Shown here in pieces: positions 46,642 through 55,307 of a stretch of 64,000 nt of DNA. This stretch comes from Pseudomonas parasichuanensis. Its GTDB lineage: Bacteria; Pseudomonadota; Gammaproteobacteria; Pseudomonadales; Pseudomonadaceae. Every line of letters begins with the position of its first letter. Within the stretch, counting starts at the first letter, position 1. The translations under genes were made by a program, and so were the position numbers. The stretch lies in contig NZ_BQHO01000021.1 of NCBI RefSeq assembly GCF_021601385.1, positions 44,068-108,067 on the forward strand, in the 5' to 3' direction. The notes under the pieces were generated by a model that saw only the letters and a list, made by a program, of their open reading frames with translations, was not told the DNA's origin and made no database searches.

Positions 46642-47067
46642 TTAGACGGGTTTAGCACCCATCAGCCCGGCGATGGACAGGAAGCACACGCCGCTGAACA
46701 CCGCCAGCGCCAGGGTGAACTTCAACCCCACCACCTCGGCCTTGCGCAGCCGGTTCAACCGCACCAGCAGCCACCACACGGCAAACGCGCCAACCGTATA
46801 GATGACGCTGGACGCCAGCACCCAGGTCTGCCCCAGCGGCCAACCCACCAGGTGCACCAGCCACCAGCCGGTGAACGGCATGCTCACCAGGCACAGGCCC
46901 ATCAGCAGCCAGACGAATACCAGCGGCCGGCGCAGCAGTTTGGCGTAAGCCTCGGCATCGCCTTTGCGGCGGGCGTAGCCGGTCCAGATCGCCAGGCCCA
47001 GGGCGCCCAGCAACAGCAGCGCGGTGGCGAGAATGTGCAGGGTTTTGAGGGTGGTCAGGTGTTCCAT
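46642..47067 (-). CDS. DUF2269 integral membrane protein
   Basis: A 141-aa protein with four predicted transmembrane helices (LKTLHILATALLLLGALGLA, RRPLVFVWLLMGLCLV, VLASSVIYTVGAFAVWWLL and LKFTLALAVFSGVCFLSIAG). It resembles DUF2269 small membrane proteins, and a CopD/heme-type helical arrangement is possible. The start MEHLTTLKTLH at 47067 has AAGGA 8 bases upstream. It stands alone between REP elements; function is unknown. Confidence 0.75.
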   Translation of the reverse strand: MEHLTTLKTLHILATALLLLGALGLAIWTGYARRKGDAEAYAKLLRRPLVFVWLLMGLCLVSMPFTGWWLVHLVGWPLGQTWVLASSVIYTVGAFAVWWLLVRLNRLRKAEVVGLKFTLALAVFSGVCFLSIAGLMGAKPV

Positions 47068-47107
47068 TTTGAAAGTGTCCTTCAGCAGGCCTTTTTGCGC
47101 TCCCCTC

Positions 47108-47171
47108 TTCGCGGGTAAACCCGCTCCCACAGGGATCGCGCTGAGCCTGTGGGAGCGGGTTTACCCGCGAA
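47108..47171. repeat. REP pair, GCGGGTAAACCCGCTCCCACA class
   Basis: The arms TTCGCGGGTAAACCCGCTCC... and complement are identical over about 26 bp. It lies between ilvA and the DUF2269 gene, both on the minus strand. Confidence 0.85.
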
Positions 47172-47196
47172 AGGCTCCTACGCCCAGCTTAGCCAG

Positions 47197-48711
47197 TTAA
47201 CCCAAGAACAGCCGGTACGCCGGGTTCTCGGTCTCGTCCCAGTACGGGTAGCCGATCTTGGCCAGCGCCGCCGGCACCAGGTGACGCTCGTCTTCCGGCA
47301 CCTGCAGCCCCGCCACCACGCGGCCATCGGCGGCGCCGTGGTTGCGGTAGTGGAACATCGAGATGTTCCAGCGCCCGCCCAGCTTGTTGAGGAAATTGAA
47401 CAGCGCCCCCGGCCGCTCGGGGAACTCGAAGCGCAGCACGATTTCGTCGCTGGCCCCGGCCGAATGGCCGCCGACCATGTGGCGGATATGCAGCTTGGCC
47501 AGCTCGTTGTCGGTCAGGTCGGTGACCGGGAAGCCTTGCTCGGTCAACTGCTGCACCAGCGCCGCACGCGGGTCGGTATCGGGATGGGTCTGCACGCCAA
47601 CGAAGATGTGCGCCTCGTCCGAGGTGTGCTTGCGGTAGTTGAATTCGGTGATCTGGCGCTTGCCGATGGCCTCGCAGAAGGCCTTGAAGCTGCCCGGGCG
47701 CTCGGGGATGGTCACGGCGATGATCGCTTCGCGCTTCTCGCCCAGTTCGGCGCGCTCGGCAACATGGCGCAGGCGGTCGAAATTGACGTTGGCGCCGGAG
47801 TCGATGGCCACCAGGGTCTGCCCGCTCACGCCCTTGAGCTCGACGTACTTTTTGATCCCGGCCACGCCCAGTGCGCCGGCAGGTTCGGTGATCGAGCGGG
47901 TATCGTCGTAAATATCCTTGATCGCCGCACAGATCTCGTCGGTGCTGACAGTGATCACCTCATCCACGTGGTGCCGGCAGATGTCGAAGGTGTGCTGGCC
48001 GATCTGCGCCACCGCCACACCGTCGGCGAACAGCCCGACCTGCGGCAGCACCACGCGCTCGCCGGCGGCCATGGCGGCCTGCAGGCAGTTGGAATCGTCC
48101 GGCTCGACGCCGATCACCTTGATCTCCGGGCGCAGGTACTTCACGTAGGCGGCGATGCCGGCGATCAGGCCGCCGCCGCCGACCGGCACGAAGATCGCAT
48201 CGAGCTGGCCCGGGTGCTGGCGCAGGATCTCCATGGCTACCGTGCCTTGGCCGGCGATGGTGTGCGGGTCGTCATAGGGGTGGATATAGACGAAGCCCTT
48301 CTCTTCGACCAGCTTCAGCGAATAGGCCAGCGCCTCGGGGAAGGAATCGCCATGCAGCACCACTTTGCCGCCGCGCGAGCGCACGCCCTCGATCTTGATC
48401 TCCGGGGTGGTCTTGGGCATCACGATGGTGGCCTTGATGCCCAGCTCGCGGGCGGCCAGGGCCACGCCCTGGGCGTGGTTGCCGGCCGAGGCGGTGACCA
48501 CGCCACGGGCCAGTTCTTCCGCGCTCAATTGCGCCAGCTTGTTGTACGCCCCACGGATCTTGAACGAGAACACCGGCTGCAGGTCCTCGCGCTTGAGCAG
48601 CACCGTGTTGCCCAGGCGCTTGCTCAGCTGCCCGGCGCTGTGCAGGGGGGTTTCGACGGCAACGTCGTAGACGCGCGAGGTGAGGATCTTCTTGACGTAC
48701 TGTTCGAGCAT
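47197..48711 (-). CDS. ilvA: Threonine ammonia-lyase, biosynthetic
   Basis: A 504-aa PLP enzyme converting threonine to 2-oxobutyrate, the first step of isoleucine synthesis. The PLP lysine lies in PVFSFKIRGAYNKLAQL, the phosphate-binding loop is VPVGGGGLIAGIAAYVK, and two C-terminal ACT-like domains (from ERAELGEKREAIIAV and VLRFEFPERPGALFNFLNKL) give isoleucine feedback control. Start at 48711. It is divergent from rpiA, as in other pseudomonads. Confidence 0.96.
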   Translation of the reverse strand: MLEQYVKKILTSRVYDVAVETPLHSAGQLSKRLGNTVLLKREDLQPVFSFKIRGAYNKLAQLSAEELARGVVTASAGNHAQGVALAARELGIKATIVMPKTTPEIKIEGVRSRGGKVVLHGDSFPEALAYSLKLVEEKGFVYIHPYDDPHTIAGQGTVAMEILRQHPGQLDAIFVPVGGGGLIAGIAAYVKYLRPEIKVIGVEPDDSNCLQAAMAAGERVVLPQVGLFADGVAVAQIGQHTFDICRHHVDEVITVSTDEICAAIKDIYDDTRSITEPAGALGVAGIKKYVELKGVSGQTLVAIDSGANVNFDRLRHVAERAELGEKREAIIAVTIPERPGSFKAFCEAIGKRQITEFNYRKHTSDEAHIFVGVQTHPDTDPRAALVQQLTEQGFPVTDLTDNELAKLHIRHMVGGHSAGASDEIVLRFEFPERPGALFNFLNKLGGRWNISMFHYRNHGAADGRVVAGLQVPEDERHLVPAALAKIGYPYWDETENPAYRLFLG

Positions 48712-48799
48712 CGGGAAAGCATCACTGGGCCGCGGGACAAGGCCTGGGAGTCTACCGCAGCGCTACGTCGGGCGACCACAGCAAAGCCGTGCAAGCCGT

Positions 48800-48805
48800 T
48801 ATACT
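48800..48805 (+). promoter_or_regulatory. Possible -10 element of rpiA (TATACT)
   Basis: TATACT lies 41 bases before the rpiA ATG with no good -35. Position and sequence suit a sigma-70 promoter but the support is thin. Confidence 0.3.
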
Positions 48806-48846
48806 AGGCCCCTTTCGATTTCCGCCCAGCCCCTCCCGGAGCCCGC

Positions 48847-49521
48847 ATGACCCAGGACCAACTCAAACAGGCCGTTGCCCAGGCCGCCGTCGACCTCATC
48901 CTGCCGAAACTGGATGAAAAGAGCGTCGTCGGTGTCGGCACCGGCTCTACCGCCAACTTCTTCATCGATGCCCTGGCCCAGCACAAGACCGCCTTCGATG
49001 GCGCCGTCGCCAGCTCCGAGGCCACCGCGCAGCGCCTGAAGGGCCATGGCATCCCGGTCTACGAGCTGAACAGTGTCAGCGAGCTGGAGTTCTACGTGGA
49101 CGGCGCCGACGAAAGCGACGCCCACCTCAACCTGATCAAGGGCGGCGGCGCGGCCCTGACCCGCGAGAAGATCGTTGCGGCCGTGGCCAAGACCTTCATC
49201 TGCATCGCCGACGCCAGCAAGCTGGTACCGGTACTGGGCGCCTTCCCGCTGCCGGTCGAAGTCATCCCCATGGCCCGCAGCCATGTGGCGCGCCAGCTGG
49301 TCAAGCTGGGCGGCGACCCGGTGTACCGCGAGGGCGTGCTGACCGACAACGGCAACGTCATCCTCGATGTGCACAACCTGCAGATCACCGACCCGGTGGC
49401 GCTGGAAAGCCAGATCAACGCCATCGTCGGTGTGGTCACCAACGGCCTGTTCGCGGCGCGCCCGGCGGATGTGCTGTTGCTGGGTACCGCCGAAGGCGTG
49501 AAAACCCTCAAGGCCGAGTAA
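48847..49521 (+). CDS. rpiA: Ribose-5-phosphate isomerase A
   Basis: A 224-aa isomerase between ribose 5-phosphate and ribulose 5-phosphate. Signature segments are [16 protein letters not shown], the [20 protein letters not shown] active-site loop and [16 protein letters not shown]. The ATG at 48847 gives [16 protein letters not shown], with GGAG upstream. It is followed by a small GAGGGC hairpin and a REP pair. Confidence 0.97.
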   Translation: MTQDQLKQAVAQAAVDLILPKLDEKSVVGVGTGSTANFFIDALAQHKTAFDGAVASSEATAQRLKGHGIPVYELNSVSELEFYVDGADESDAHLNLIKGGGAALTREKIVAAVAKTFICIADASKLVPVLGAFPLPVEVIPMARSHVARQLVKLGGDPVYREGVLTDNGNVILDVHNLQITDPVALESQINAIVGVVTNGLFAARPADVLLLGTAEGVKTLKAE

Positions 49522-49528
49522 AGCTCGC

Positions 49529-49616
49529 GAGGGCTGCGCCCTCGTATCGCTGGCAAGCCAGCTCCCACAGGGTATGTAACAGCCCTTGTGGGAGCTGGCT
49601 TGCCAGCGATGAGGCC
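49529..49616. repeat. REP pair, GCTGGCAAGCCAGCTCCCACA class, with adjacent hairpin
   Basis: A short GAGGGC/GCCCTC hairpin just after rpiA precedes a head-to-head REP pair whose stems are CTGGC/GCCAG. It separates the convergent rpiA and SdiA-regulated gene. Confidence 0.85.
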
Positions 49617-49626
49617 GTCAAGGCAT

Positions 49627-50532
49627 TCAGTTGGCCGGCTGCTTGAACACATAGAACAGGTTCGGCTCGCTGACCAGGTAGAGCGTCCCGGCGTCATCCA
49701 TGGCGATCCCCTCCGCCTGCGGCACGGCCTTCTGCAAGCCCTGGAAGCCTTTGCGCAATGACATCGTGCTCAGCGGCCTGCCCTTCACGTCCAGCTCCAG
49801 CACCAGCCGCGACTCGTCCGACAACGCCAGCAGATGCCCGCTGCGCTCGTCGTACTGCAGGCTCGACAGGTCCCTCACGAACAACCGCCGGTCACGCTTG
49901 CGATCCTGTACCACATGCACCGCGTAGGGTTTGTCGGGGTTGTCATGGGGGAAGCCATGCACCTCGTAGATCACCATCGGGTCGCGCTCCTTGGCCACGA
50001 ACAGGCGCTTGCCGGTCGAGTCGTAGGCCAGCCCTTCGAACCCCTTGTTGCCATTGAGGCCAATCCCCAGGCTGAGCTGCTCGGCATCGTTGGCATCGAG
50101 GAACAGGGTATCGTCGTCCAGGCGCACACGAATCAAGCGCTGTTGGCGCTCATCGGTGATCACATAGGTGTTGGGGCCCACATACTCCACCGCTTCGGGG
50201 TCGCCGAAGCCGGTCAGCGGCACCCGGCGCAGAATCCGTCCGTCCAGTGACAACTCGACCAGCTCGGACTTGGCATTGGTAACGGTGAACAGGCTCTTGC
50301 GGTCGGGGTCGTAGGTCAGCGCCGAGATATCGTCGTCCAGCCCGATCACGGGCTGCGCCTCGAGCACCACCTGGTAACGGTCCAGGCCCATGCTCTGCTG
50401 CGCGGGCTGCCACCAGGCCTTGAGGTTGAACCAGCCGCGCTCGAACAGGCGGAACTCTTGCCCCGCCGCGCCGGCCAGCAGCAGTAGAACAATCAGGGTG
50501 ACAGCAGAGATCAGGCGGTGGTGACGGCGCAT
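49627..50532 (-). CDS. SdiA-regulated domain protein (copy 1), membrane-anchored beta-propeller
   Basis: A 301-aa YjiK-like protein with an N-terminal membrane anchor (ISAVTLIVLLLLAGAAG). A predicted exported beta-propeller domain follows, with repeats such as DISALTYDPDRKSLFTVTNA, GDPEAVEYVGPNTYVITDER and NKGFEGLAYDSTGKRLFVAKE. The family name comes from enteric genes controlled by the quorum regulator SdiA; its function is unknown. It is one of two paralogues in tandem on the same strand, 89 bases apart. Confidence 0.85.
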   Translation of the reverse strand: MRRHHRLISAVTLIVLLLLAGAAGQEFRLFERGWFNLKAWWQPAQQSMGLDRYQVVLEAQPVIGLDDDISALTYDPDRKSLFTVTNAKSELVELSLDGRILRRVPLTGFGDPEAVEYVGPNTYVITDERQQRLIRVRLDDDTLFLDANDAEQLSLGIGLNGNKGFEGLAYDSTGKRLFVAKERDPMVIYEVHGFPHDNPDKPYAVHVVQDRKRDRRLFVRDLSSLQYDERSGHLLALSDESRLVLELDVKGRPLSTMSLRKGFQGLQKAVPQAEGIAMDDAGTLYLVSEPNLFYVFKQPAN

Positions 50533-50621
50533 TGGGGCAAACTCGGCAAAGTGAGCGCGAATCTAACCATCAGCAACTGAAGTTAAGCTTAATGCCACCG
50601 TAGGACTTTTCTGAACGCCAA

Positions 50622-51548
50622 TCAGTTCTTCTTGAAGCGATAGAACAGGTTGGGCTCGCTGACCACATAGAGGTTGCCCTGGTCGTCCATGGCCACGCCC
50701 TCTGCGCGGGGAATCCGGCTATTGAGGCCATTGAAACCGCCGAGCAGGGTCATGAAGCTGACCTGCTCACCTTTTTCATCCAGCTCCAGCAGCAGGTTCG
50801 AGTCCGCCGACAACAACAACAGGTGGCCGGTGCGGGGGTCGACACCCAGTGCCGAGAGGTTGCGCAGGTCGAGTTCGTCGCTGGGCAGCGACTGTTTGTC
50901 GCCCTTGAGCGGGCCGCGCCCATCGGTGCTCCAGGTATACAGCTGTGGCGGGCGCTCTTCGCCAATCACCAGGCGCTGGCGCATCGGGTCCCAGACCACC
51001 GCTTCGAAGCCCTTGTTGCCATTGCCTGCATCTCCCAGGCCATAACTGTGGAAGTCGGCGCGGTTCAGCGTTGTGGTACTGGCATCCACCTTTACCAGGG
51101 TCAGATCATGGTTGCGTTCGTCGACGATGGCGATCAGGCCATCCTCCAACACTGCCACCCCTTCCGGGTTGGACCAGCCCACCAGCGGTATCTTGCGCAG
51201 CACATCGCCTTCCAAGGTGAGCTCGACCAGGAACGGGTGCTTGCCCATCACCGCGAACAGGGTGCGGGTGTGAGGGCTGTAGGCCAGGTCGGAGGCTTCG
51301 TCCTTTTCCATGCCTGGCAGTGGCTTGGCGTCGATGTCTACCACGTAGTCCGGCAGCCAGATGCTCTCCTGGCGTTCAGCCTGGGTCTCGAAGCGCTCTT
51401 TTATCCACAGCATCCCGCGATCGTCCCAGTGCATGGCCACGGCCAGGCCATAGCCGATCAGCACCAGTGCGGCGAGCCAGGCCGGCCAACGCAGCAGCGC
51501 GTGACGTTTACGGGTGGGCGGAACAGGAGCGGTGGACGGGATAGCCAT
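50622..51548 (-). CDS. SdiA-regulated domain protein (copy 2), membrane-anchored beta-propeller
   Basis: A 308-aa paralogue of the gene downstream. It carries a TM anchor (LLRWPAWLAALVLIGYGLAV) after a Pro/Arg-rich cytosolic head, then the same propeller repeats (EASDLAYSPHTRTLFAVMGK, GWSNPEGVAVLEDGLIAIVD and NKGFEAVVWDPMRQRLVIGE). Both copies end with a VSEPNLFYxFK motif. The start is the ATG at 51548 with AGGA upstream; a TTG two codons earlier is ignored. Divergence is substantial, so the duplication is not recent. Confidence 0.85.
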   Translation of the reverse strand: MAIPSTAPVPPTRKRHALLRWPAWLAALVLIGYGLAVAMHWDDRGMLWIKERFETQAERQESIWLPDYVVDIDAKPLPGMEKDEASDLAYSPHTRTLFAVMGKHPFLVELTLEGDVLRKIPLVGWSNPEGVAVLEDGLIAIVDERNHDLTLVKVDASTTTLNRADFHSYGLGDAGNGNKGFEAVVWDPMRQRLVIGEERPPQLYTWSTDGRGPLKGDKQSLPSDELDLRNLSALGVDPRTGHLLLLSADSNLLLELDEKGEQVSFMTLLGGFNGLNSRIPRAEGVAMDDQGNLYVVSEPNLFYRFKKN

Positions 51549-51703
51549 TTGCAAAGTCCTGATGATGGGCCGTGATGTCTTCCTTAACGTCGGCGAATGA
51601 ACATGAAACTGCGCATTATCCGGATCGTTTGTGAAAAAAACGACAAATTGCCATCAGGTAATGGCCACACGACGGCAGCAGGGCTACCGTCGCACCTGCG
51701 GAG

Positions 51704-52369
51704 TCAGAGCACGCGGCCTTCGAACCGGCTGACGCCCGGAAGTTCCAGCACCAGCTCGTCACCGACATTGAACGGCCCCACGCCCGCCGGGGTGCCGGTG
51801 AGAATCACGTCGCCCGCCTGCAACGAGAACATCGCCGCCATGTGCTGGATCATCGGCACGATCGGGTTGAGCATCATCGCGCTGTTGCCATCCTGGCGCA
51901 CTTCGCCATTGATGGTCAGGCGGATGCCGATGTCGGTGAGGTCCTCGAACGTGCTGGCCGAAACGAACGGCGGCAGTACACAAGCGCCGTCGAAGCTCTT
52001 GCACAGCTCCCACGGCAGGCCTTTTTCCTTGAGCTTGCTCTGCAGGTCGCGCAGGGTCAGGTCCAACGCGGGGGCGAAGCCGGAAATGGCGTCGAGCACT
52101 TCTTCTTCGGTGGGGTGGGGCGACAGCGACTTGCCCAACAACACGGCAATCTCGGCCTCGTAGTGCACCGAACCGCGCTCGGTCGGGATCTTGAAACCAC
52201 CCTCAAGTGGCACCACGCAACTGCCCGGCTTGATGAACAGCAGCGGCTCGCTGGGGATTGGGTTGTCCAGTTCCTTGGCATGCTCGGCGTAGTTGCGGCC
52301 GATGCACACCACCTTGCCCAGCGGGAAGTGGATGCGCGTGCCGTCTACGTACTGGTGCTGGTAACTCAT
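51704..52369 (-). CDS. Fumarylacetoacetate-hydrolase-family protein
   Basis: A 221-aa FAH-superfamily enzyme with KVVCIGRNYAEHAKELDN (N-terminal FAH start), FIKPGSCVV, the metal-binding GSVHYEAEIAVLLGK glutamates and DVILTGTPAGVGPFNVGD. Members act as acylpyruvases, oxaloacetate tautomerases or decarboxylases; fumarylpyruvate or acylpyruvate is a likely substrate class. The start at 52369 follows AGGAGTCGGCC. It is 25 bases downstream of the D2HGDH-type gene, so the two are likely co-transcribed. Confidence 0.9.
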   Translation of the reverse strand: MSYQHQYVDGTRIHFPLGKVVCIGRNYAEHAKELDNPIPSEPLLFIKPGSCVVPLEGGFKIPTERGSVHYEAEIAVLLGKSLSPHPTEEEVLDAISGFAPALDLTLRDLQSKLKEKGLPWELCKSFDGACVLPPFVSASTFEDLTDIGIRLTINGEVRQDGNSAMMLNPIVPMIQHMAAMFSLQAGDVILTGTPAGVGPFNVGDELVLELPGVSRFEGRVL

Positions 52370-52394
52370 GGCCGACTCCTGTGAACACTGCTTT

Positions 52395-53792
52395 TTATTC
52401 GGGAGCAAAGATCTTACCCGGATTCATGATGCCGTTCGGGTCGAACACCGCCTTGATCGCCTTCATGCAGGCAATTTCATCCGGGGAGCGGCTGTAGCCC
52501 AGGTAATCACGCTTGGTCATGCCCACGCCGTGCTCGGCAGAGATCGAACCGTTGTAGCGCTGGACGATCTCGAACACCCACTTGTTGACCTTGGTACACG
52601 AGGCGAAGAAGTCGTCCTTGCTCATGTGGTCAGGCTTGAGGATGTTCAGGTGCAGGTTGCCGTCGCCGATATGGCCGTACCAGACCACTTCGTAGTCCGG
52701 GTAGTGTTGGGCGACGATGGCGTCGATATCACGCAGGAACGCCGGCACCTTGGACACGGTGACCGAGATGTCGTTCTTGTACGGGGTCCAGTGGGAGATG
52801 GTCTCGGACAGGTATTCGCGCAGCTTCCACAGGTTCTTCAGCTGCGTCTCGCTCTGGCTCATCACCCCGTCCAGCACCCAGCCCTGCTCGACGCAGTGCT
52901 CGAAGGTGGCGAGCGCTTCGTTGGCCACCTCTTCGGTGCTGGCTTCGAACTCCAGCAGGGCATAGAACGGGCAGTCGGTGGCGAAGGGCGCGGGCACATC
53001 GCCACGGCCCATGATCTTGGCCAGGCCTTTATCGGAGAAAAACTCGAAAGCGGTGAGGTCGAGCTTGCCCTGGAAGGCGTGCAACACCGGCATGATCGCG
53101 TCGAAATCCGGCGTGCCCAGCACCATTGCGGTGAGGTTGCGCGGCGCGCGGTCCAGGCGCATGGTCGCCTCGACCACGAAGCCCAGGGTGCCCTCGGCGC
53201 CAATGAACAGCTGGCGCAGGTCATAGCCGGTGGCGTTCTTGATCAAGTCTTTATTGAGTTCGAGCAGCTCGCCCTTGCCGGTGACCACCTTCAGCCCGGC
53301 GACCCAGTTGCGGGTCATGCCGTAGCGAATGACCTTGATCCCGCCGGCATTGGTGCCGATATTGCCGCCGATCTGGCTGGAGCCGCTGGAGGCGAAGTCC
53401 ACCGGGTAGTACAGGCCCTGGTCCTCGGCGAACTGCTGCAACTGGCGGGTGATCACGCCTGGCTGGCAGACCACGGTGCGGTCGAACTCATTGAAGGCGA
53501 GGATCTGGTTCATGTTGTCGAAGGCCACCACCACTTCGCCATTGGCAGCGACTGCGGCGCCTGACAGGCCAGTGCGCCCGCCAGATGGCACCAGGGCGAC
53601 CTTGTGCCGGTTGGCCCAGGCGACGATGGCCTGGACCTGCTCGGTGGTCTTGGGGAAAACGATGGCGCTCGGCGCGGGCGGATAATGCTTGGTCCAGTCC
53701 TTGCCATAGGCCTCGAGCGAGGCCGGGTCGGTGAGGACCTTGCCAGGGTCGACCAGGGTCATCAGCTCATCGATTACTGCAGACTGGGTCAT
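52395..53792 (-). CDS. FAD-binding dehydrogenase, probable D-2-hydroxyglutarate dehydrogenase
   Basis: A 465-aa PCMH-type flavoprotein. FAD-binding segments are VALVPSGGRTGLSGAAVA and DFASSGSSQIGGNIGTNAGG. The C-terminal metal-ligand motif is WYGHIGDGNLHLNI, with a late SAEHGVGMTKRD. The fold covers glycolate oxidase GlcD, D-lactate dehydrogenase and D2HGDH. D2HGDH is favoured because the gene is divergent from serA: pseudomonad SerA makes D-2-hydroxyglutarate from 2-oxoglutarate, and the neighbouring D2HGDH re-oxidises it to drive serine synthesis. Start at 53792 with GAGG upstream; an ATG at 53816 is possible. Confidence 0.88.
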   Translation of the reverse strand: MTQSAVIDELMTLVDPGKVLTDPASLEAYGKDWTKHYPPAPSAIVFPKTTEQVQAIVAWANRHKVALVPSGGRTGLSGAAVAANGEVVVAFDNMNQILAFNEFDRTVVCQPGVITRQLQQFAEDQGLYYPVDFASSGSSQIGGNIGTNAGGIKVIRYGMTRNWVAGLKVVTGKGELLELNKDLIKNATGYDLRQLFIGAEGTLGFVVEATMRLDRAPRNLTAMVLGTPDFDAIMPVLHAFQGKLDLTAFEFFSDKGLAKIMGRGDVPAPFATDCPFYALLEFEASTEEVANEALATFEHCVEQGWVLDGVMSQSETQLKNLWKLREYLSETISHWTPYKNDISVTVSKVPAFLRDIDAIVAQHYPDYEVVWYGHIGDGNLHLNILKPDHMSKDDFFASCTKVNKWVFEIVQRYNGSISAEHGVGMTKRDYLGYSRSPDEIACMKAIKAVFDPNGIMNPGKIFAPE

Positions 53793-53963
53793 CGCCGGAA
53801 CCCTCGACTTATTCATAGTCACCCTGAGTACTCTTCACCTGTCGGGATAAGCTCAGACCGAGTCGCGTATGCTAGCATAGCCCTCCCGCTGTTCGTGCTA
53901 AGGCCGACGCCGCGCCGCTTCAACCCCCCTCGCCATTTTTCTCCGGGATACAGGTTTACGCAG

Positions 53964-55193
53964 ATGAGCAAGACTTCTCTCGACAAGAGCAAGATCAGGT
54001 TCCTTCTTCTTGAAGGCGTCCACCAGAATGCGGTGGATACCCTCAAGGCTGCCGGGTATAGCAACATCGAATACCTCACCGGCTCGCTGCCGGACGCAGA
54101 GCTGAAGGAAAAGATCGCTGATGCCCACTTCATCGGCATCCGCTCGCGCACCCAACTGACCGAAGAGGTCTTTGACTGTGCGAAGAAACTGGTCGCGGTC
54201 GGCTGCTTCTGCATCGGCACCAACCAGGTCGACCTGAGTGCGGCCCGCAACCGCGGCATCGCAGTATTCAATGCGCCCTACTCCAACACCCGTTCGGTCG
54301 CCGAGCTGGTGCTGGCCGAAGCCATCCTGCTGCTGCGCGGCATCCCCGAGAAGAACGCTTCCTGCCACCGTGGTGGCTGGATCAAGAGCGCGGCCAACTC
54401 CTTCGAGATCCGTGGCAAGAAGCTGGGCATCGTCGGCTATGGCTCGATCGGCACCCAGCTGTCGGTACTGGCCGAGAGTCTGGGCATGCAGGTCTACTTC
54501 TATGACCCGCTGACCAAGCTGCCGCTGGGCAACGCCACCCAGATCACCAGCCTGAACGAGCTGCTGGGGCTGGCCGACATCGTCTCGCTGCACGTTCCCG
54601 AGCTGCCATCCACCCAGTGGATGATCGGCGAGAAGGAAATCCGCGCGATGAAGAAGGGCGCGATCCTGATCAACGCCGCCCGTGGCACCGTGGTCGAGCT
54701 GGACCACCTGGCCGCCGCGATCAAGGACAAGCACCTGATCGGCGCCGCCATCGACGTGTTCCCGGTCGAGCCGCGCTCCAACGACGAAGAATTCGAAAGC
54801 CCGCTGCGTGGCCTGGACAACGTGATCCTGACCCCGCACATCGGTGGCTCCACCGCCGAAGCCCAGGCCAACATCGGCCTGGAAGTGGCCGAGAAGCTGG
54901 TCAAGTACAGCGACAACGGCACCTCCGTGTCGTCGGTCAACTTCCCTGAAGTGGCCCTGCCGGCCCACCCAGGCAAGCACCGCCTGCTGCACATCCACGA
55001 AAACATCCCGGGCGTGCTCAGCGAAATCAACAAAGTATTCGCCGAGAACGGTATCAACATCTCCGGTCAGTTCCTGCAGACCGACGAGAATGTGGGTTAC
55101 GTGGTCATCGACGTCGACGCCGAATACTCGGACCTGGCCCAGGAAAAACTGCAGCACGTCAAAGGCACTATCCGCTCGCGCGTACTGTTCTAA
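53964..55193 (+). CDS. serA: D-3-phosphoglycerate dehydrogenase
   Basis: A 409-aa NAD-dependent enzyme starting the phosphorylated serine pathway. It shows GCFCIGTNQVDL, ARNRGIAVFNAPYSNTRSVA, the Rossmann motif KLGIVGYGSIGTQLSVLAES, NAARGTVVELDHLA, LTPHIGGSTAEAQANIG with the catalytic His, and a C-terminal ACT domain (HENIPGVLSEINKVFAENGI) for serine feedback. Length matches the E. coli-type enzyme. The ATG at 53964 gives MSKTSLDKSKIRFLLLEG. It is followed by a strong terminator. The divergent neighbour encodes a likely D-2-hydroxyglutarate dehydrogenase. Confidence 0.97.
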   Translation: MSKTSLDKSKIRFLLLEGVHQNAVDTLKAAGYSNIEYLTGSLPDAELKEKIADAHFIGIRSRTQLTEEVFDCAKKLVAVGCFCIGTNQVDLSAARNRGIAVFNAPYSNTRSVAELVLAEAILLLRGIPEKNASCHRGGWIKSAANSFEIRGKKLGIVGYGSIGTQLSVLAESLGMQVYFYDPLTKLPLGNATQITSLNELLGLADIVSLHVPELPSTQWMIGEKEIRAMKKGAILINAARGTVVELDHLAAAIKDKHLIGAAIDVFPVEPRSNDEEFESPLRGLDNVILTPHIGGSTAEAQANIGLEVAEKLVKYSDNGTSVSSVNFPEVALPAHPGKHRLLHIHENIPGVLSEINKVFAENGINISGQFLQTDENVGYVVIDVDAEYSDLAQEKLQHVKGTIRSRVLF

Positions 55194-55209
55194 GTTTGCT
55201 GGCTGCATG

Positions 55210-55242
55210 AAAAAGGGAGGCCCTGGTGGCCTCCCTTTTTTA
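55210..55242. terminator. Bidirectional Rho-independent terminator after serA
   Basis: AAAAAGGGAGGCC / GGCCTCCCTTTTTT forms a stem with a CTGGT loop. The A-tract on one side and T-tract on the other let it serve both serA and the convergent DUF4399 gene. A degenerate REP remnant (55262-55312) follows. Confidence 0.92.
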
Positions 55243-55307
55243 TTGGCGATTTGAACCCAATCCTGTGGGAGCAACTGTCTTGCGCAGTTTTTTCTGTAGG
55301 AGCGGCC

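Noticed and set aside
39204-49616. Regularly repeated GCCGGCAAGCCGGCTCCCACA units as a CRISPR array
   Set aside because: Units occur singly or in inverted pairs in separate intergenic spaces, not as direct repeats with unique spacers. No cas genes are present.
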